A stretch of 64,000 nucleotides of DNA from Anadara kagoshimensis. Its lineage: Eukaryota; Mollusca; Bivalvia; Arcoida; Arcidae. Positions within the stretch are counted from its first letter, which is position 1. Every line of letters begins with the position of its first letter. Position numbers and translations under genes: made by a program. The stretch spans positions 186,001-250,000 of the forward strand of contig CM037869.1 in the NCBI GenBank assembly GCA_021292105.1, written 5' to 3'. This document shows positions 61,350 through 64,000 of the stretch, piece by piece. The notes under the pieces were generated by a model, which searched no databases, was not told where the DNA came from, and was given only the letters and a program-made list of their open reading frames with translations.

Positions 61350-61640
61350 ATGACAGCCTCAGTGGCTAAGTGGTCTGTCATTAGTGCAGGGGGTTGTAGG
61401 TTTGAACCTTGGCTGGATCATAAGACTTTAATATTTGAGATAATGCTTCTTCACCTGTGGCTTAGTATTATTAAGACAGGATATCTGGACTATTTCACCT
61501 ACTGTTAGGATAATGTGACTGGAGCAATAGAATGCTTGGCTTAGGTCCACAGACTGTGAGCTAGCACCTTAAAGCTGTCCCGAGTGTTCACTAATAAAAG
61601 GCAGGCTGTAACACACATTCACATCTCATACATACATGAA
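61350..61640 (+). mobile_element. Second, different tRNA-derived SINE-like repeat
   Basis: The head GCCTCAGTGGCTAAGTGGTC has a tRNA-Leu/Ser-like A box, and TTGTAGGTTTGAACCTTGGC is a good B box (GGTTTGAACC). The body does not resemble the SINE in introns 1 and 2. The 3' end is not certain. Confidence 0.5.
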
Positions 61641-62094
61641 CTTGTTCTGAGATTGATCATTTGAAATTAATCAACTTGCTCTTGTTGCAAATTGATAAAA
61701 AAAAATGCTGATTCAACATTTCATCAACAAATCCAAAACTGAACCACAATTTTATCAAACTTGGTCCAAAGCATAAACGTATAACATGACTGATTCTAAT
61801 TGGGTAACTAACTAAGGTGCAAGTGACATTGTAGTATTCTGACAATTTAGTAATTACATTATAATTGTCATGGTATGGATAATACTATAATTGTCATGGT
61901 GAGGATTATACATGCCAGAGTATTTTTTGTTATCATTATTGTTTGTTGTTGAACCAATATTAATATTAAAATATTATTATAATAATGCAAAAATGATGAT
62001 ATTATACTGTTATAAATAATAAATAAACGATTATATTAATGACTGTGCCGTAAATAGTAATTGGTTGTTTATGATCAAAGGGAGGTAATTCAAA

Positions 62095-62322
62095 TCATAT
62101 TATAACTCTGGGCTTGGCTTGAGTTACTAGTTTCTTCCACCTTCCTATGTTATAGATAAAGATTTCTGCTTTCTCATACATTTGACCAAAGGATTTAACC
62201 ATTTCATCGGTGCTAGATTTCCCTATCTCGCCCTTGTTGCGACAGATCACATGAACAATCTCCCACATTAATTGGATCTCTCTGACTGTTAAATTTGTTT
62301 CTATGAAAAAATTGAGGGCATT
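62095..62322 (-). CDS. Possible terminal coding exon of an unidentified gene
   Basis: After a possible acceptor (CTCATCCAG, ending at 62323) the minus strand reads NALNFFIETNLTVREIQLMW, then EIVHVICRNKGEIG, and on to a stop at 62095: 75 residues with balanced, helical-looking composition unlike random AT-rich DNA. No upstream exon was found, and the start that extends the frame to 62340 is not an ATG. It may also be a fragment of a mobile element. Function unknown. Confidence 0.3.
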   Translation of the reverse strand, partial: NALNFFIETNLTVREIQLMWEIVHVICRNKGEIGKSSTDEMVKSFGQMYEKAEIFIYNIGRWKKLVTQAKPRVII

Positions 62323-62489
62323 CTGGATGAGACATGTCACTTACGGACACTAAAATGATGATGTCATAATCATTTTACACAAGAACATCAAAAATGACAT
62401 CATTTTCAAAAGGCACAGATGGTGACATAAAAAACTGAACATATGATGCAAATATGTTTTTAGATTGCAAATGTGTGAGAAAAAGAATC

Positions 62490-62800
62490 CTACACCAGTT
62501 ACAGTGTAAGACAGAGATATCTCAAACTCTGGGGAAAAAGCCGGGAATAGCACTCACTAAAGCTCGTTTTGGACAGAAAAATATTCATACACATTTGAGA
62601 TATCTCTGTCTTACACTGTTACCAGTGTAAGATTCTACTGTAGGAACCACTGTGACTGTGACAGTGAAATTCTCTTTATATCCATAGAAAATCAAATAAA
62701 ATTTGAATAAAGATTGATATTTTTCAAATTAATTTGATTTTCTATGGATATAAAGAGAATTTCACTGTCACAGTCACAGTGGTTCCTACAGTAATAATCT
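62490..62800. repeat. Two adjacent hairpin inverted repeats (MITE-like)
   Basis: Hairpin 1: CAGTTACAGTGTAAGACAGA plus GATATCTCAAA (62493-62525) pairs with TTTGAGATATCTCTGTCTTA plus CACTGTTACC (62595-62628). Hairpin 2: about 60 bp from CTGTAGGAACCACTGTGACT (from 62637) pairs almost perfectly with 62731-62791 across a loop of about 35 bp. Arms of hairpin 2 recur in part near 38340-38380. Confidence 0.85.
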
Positions 62801-64000
62801 TCACCCTTTGTGTTTTCTACCACTGTTTATCTTTATCTACATGTTCAGACATGATGTCATTCTGTGGGGACATGACTTTGTCTTACCTCAAAATTTAAAA
62901 TGCTTTTTTGCGTTTCAAATGTTTATTCTGGGAGATAAGAATAAATAACTTTGTTTTCTAACTATATGTAGAAACCAAAATCAGGTACATTTTATTTGAT
63001 TAAAATATTTATTTTTATGTAAATATGTTAAATAACAAACAAAGATTTACAAAGATGGCATCGATGTCTCTGCTACTCATATTTGAAGCCAAAACTTGTC
63101 ATCAGAATGGAAGAAAAAGAATCAATTGTGAGTTTATCTGTGTAGGGTAGGGAAATATCACCCTAGGGATTGATCTCGGCAAGCCACGTCTCTGAGTAAA
63201 ATATTCAACCCTTTGGGTGAGATTGCCCTATTCTACATGGATATTCGTAATAGATTCTATTAATCTGTTCAATTATTTTGTTTATTTTGCTTTATTCAGT
63301 CATTGTACTTGCATTTGAGCAATAATATTTTTAAAGTTAGGAAACTTACTTAAAAACAAGTTATTAAATAGCAAATAATTGAATTTTGTATTTAGAACAG
63401 TAACAATGAAATAATATGCGTGTGTGTGTCTGTGCTATGTGTGTGTGTGTCTGTTATGTGTGTTTGTGCCATGTGTGTGTCTGTGATGTGTGTCTGTAAT
63501 GTGTGTTTGTGTCTGTAATGTGTGTGTTTGTGCCATGTGTGTGTCTGTCATGTGGGTGTGTGTTTGTGGTCATGTGTGGATGTGTGTTTGTGTGTGTGAA
63601 AACAATGCATGGACTATCTCTTTTACTGTATTGTATGTCAGTAATCTGGTAGCAAAAAAAAACTTAATAAAAGCTAATGCTTGTTACAATATCAATTACT
63701 ACATGTATTATATCATTTATGTTTGATACATACTTGTAAAATTATTCATTATATCCGCCTCTGTCTTTTACAATGTTTATTTGTCATAGGACACACACTT
63801 TAATAAAACAATTGAATTATAAACATATCATGGTTTTTCAAAAATATATATAAACATAGTCTATTATTAATCCGTAACATGACAGGAAGGCGGTGTGTCG
63901 CGTATAAAATTTAGATATGAGTATTGAAGGTCAGTGTCACGGATTGAGTTCAAAGGTAAAATAAGGACATAATGTAAAAATGCAAGTACTGTTATCCTCT
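62801..64000. other. AT-rich flank with a GT-rich microsatellite, no gene supported
   Basis: No credible exon. An imperfect TGTGTGTCTGT repeat occupies about 63415-63600 and explains the 78-codon frame there. Confidence 0.5.

Noticed and set aside
61350-61415. A functional tRNA gene
   Set aside because: A-box and B-box-like sequences are present, but acceptor-stem pairing is not evident and a SINE-like body follows.

Overview
The window looks like animal nuclear DNA from a repeat-rich marine invertebrate, most likely a bivalve mollusc. It has spliced genes with GT/AG junctions, a Golgi-type glycosyltransferase family, a LINE, tRNA-derived SINEs and remnants of a Penelope-like reverse transcriptase. 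The species call is inference. By eye, more than half of the 64 kb is tandem repeat, so nearly all long open frames in it are repeat artefacts.

Layout. 1-1011: terminal exon (minus strand, cut by the window edge) of a type II, fucosyltransferase-like gene (copy 1). 1107-14506: a 34-bp satellite array interrupted at 8255-13654 by a nearly full-length LINE with lesioned ORF1 and ORF2. 15306-21345: three satellites in a row (46/49-bp, 46-bp and 22-bp units), ending against a reverse-transcriptase (RT) remnant at 21379-21710. 22828-24862: a 26-bp satellite. 24965-33960: about 9 kb of 49-bp satellite. 34270-37711 and 39026-47133: a segmental duplication, each half carrying one near-identical glycosyltransferase exon (copies 2 and 3, minus strand). 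The halves differ mainly by growth of a 49-bp array (about 0.37 kb against 4.3 kb) and by one RT-derived insertion. 47134-48302: a 32-bp array. 49335-51851: a 38-bp GT-rich array. 52155-55415: a SINE whose interior (58-bp unit) and tail have both been amplified. 55742-61283: a four-exon plus-strand gene encoding a 388-residue protein I do not recognise, with SINEs and a 49-bp array in its introns. 62490-62800: two adjacent hairpin inverted repeats.

Main idea. The 49-bp, 46-bp, 22-bp and probably 26-bp satellites look like different pieces of one element that lies downstream of an RT gene: RT 3' end, a short spacer, modules C and B, a linker, then one or more 49-bp units. Unexpanded copies (37712-38111 and 39375-40100) show the modules once each in the same order. 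The copy at 39375-40100 is absent from the matching place in the paralogous duplication, so the whole block behaves like a 5'-truncated insertion. Each expanded locus has amplified a different module. All three glycosyltransferase exons have a satellite array starting within about 100 bp of their splice acceptor.
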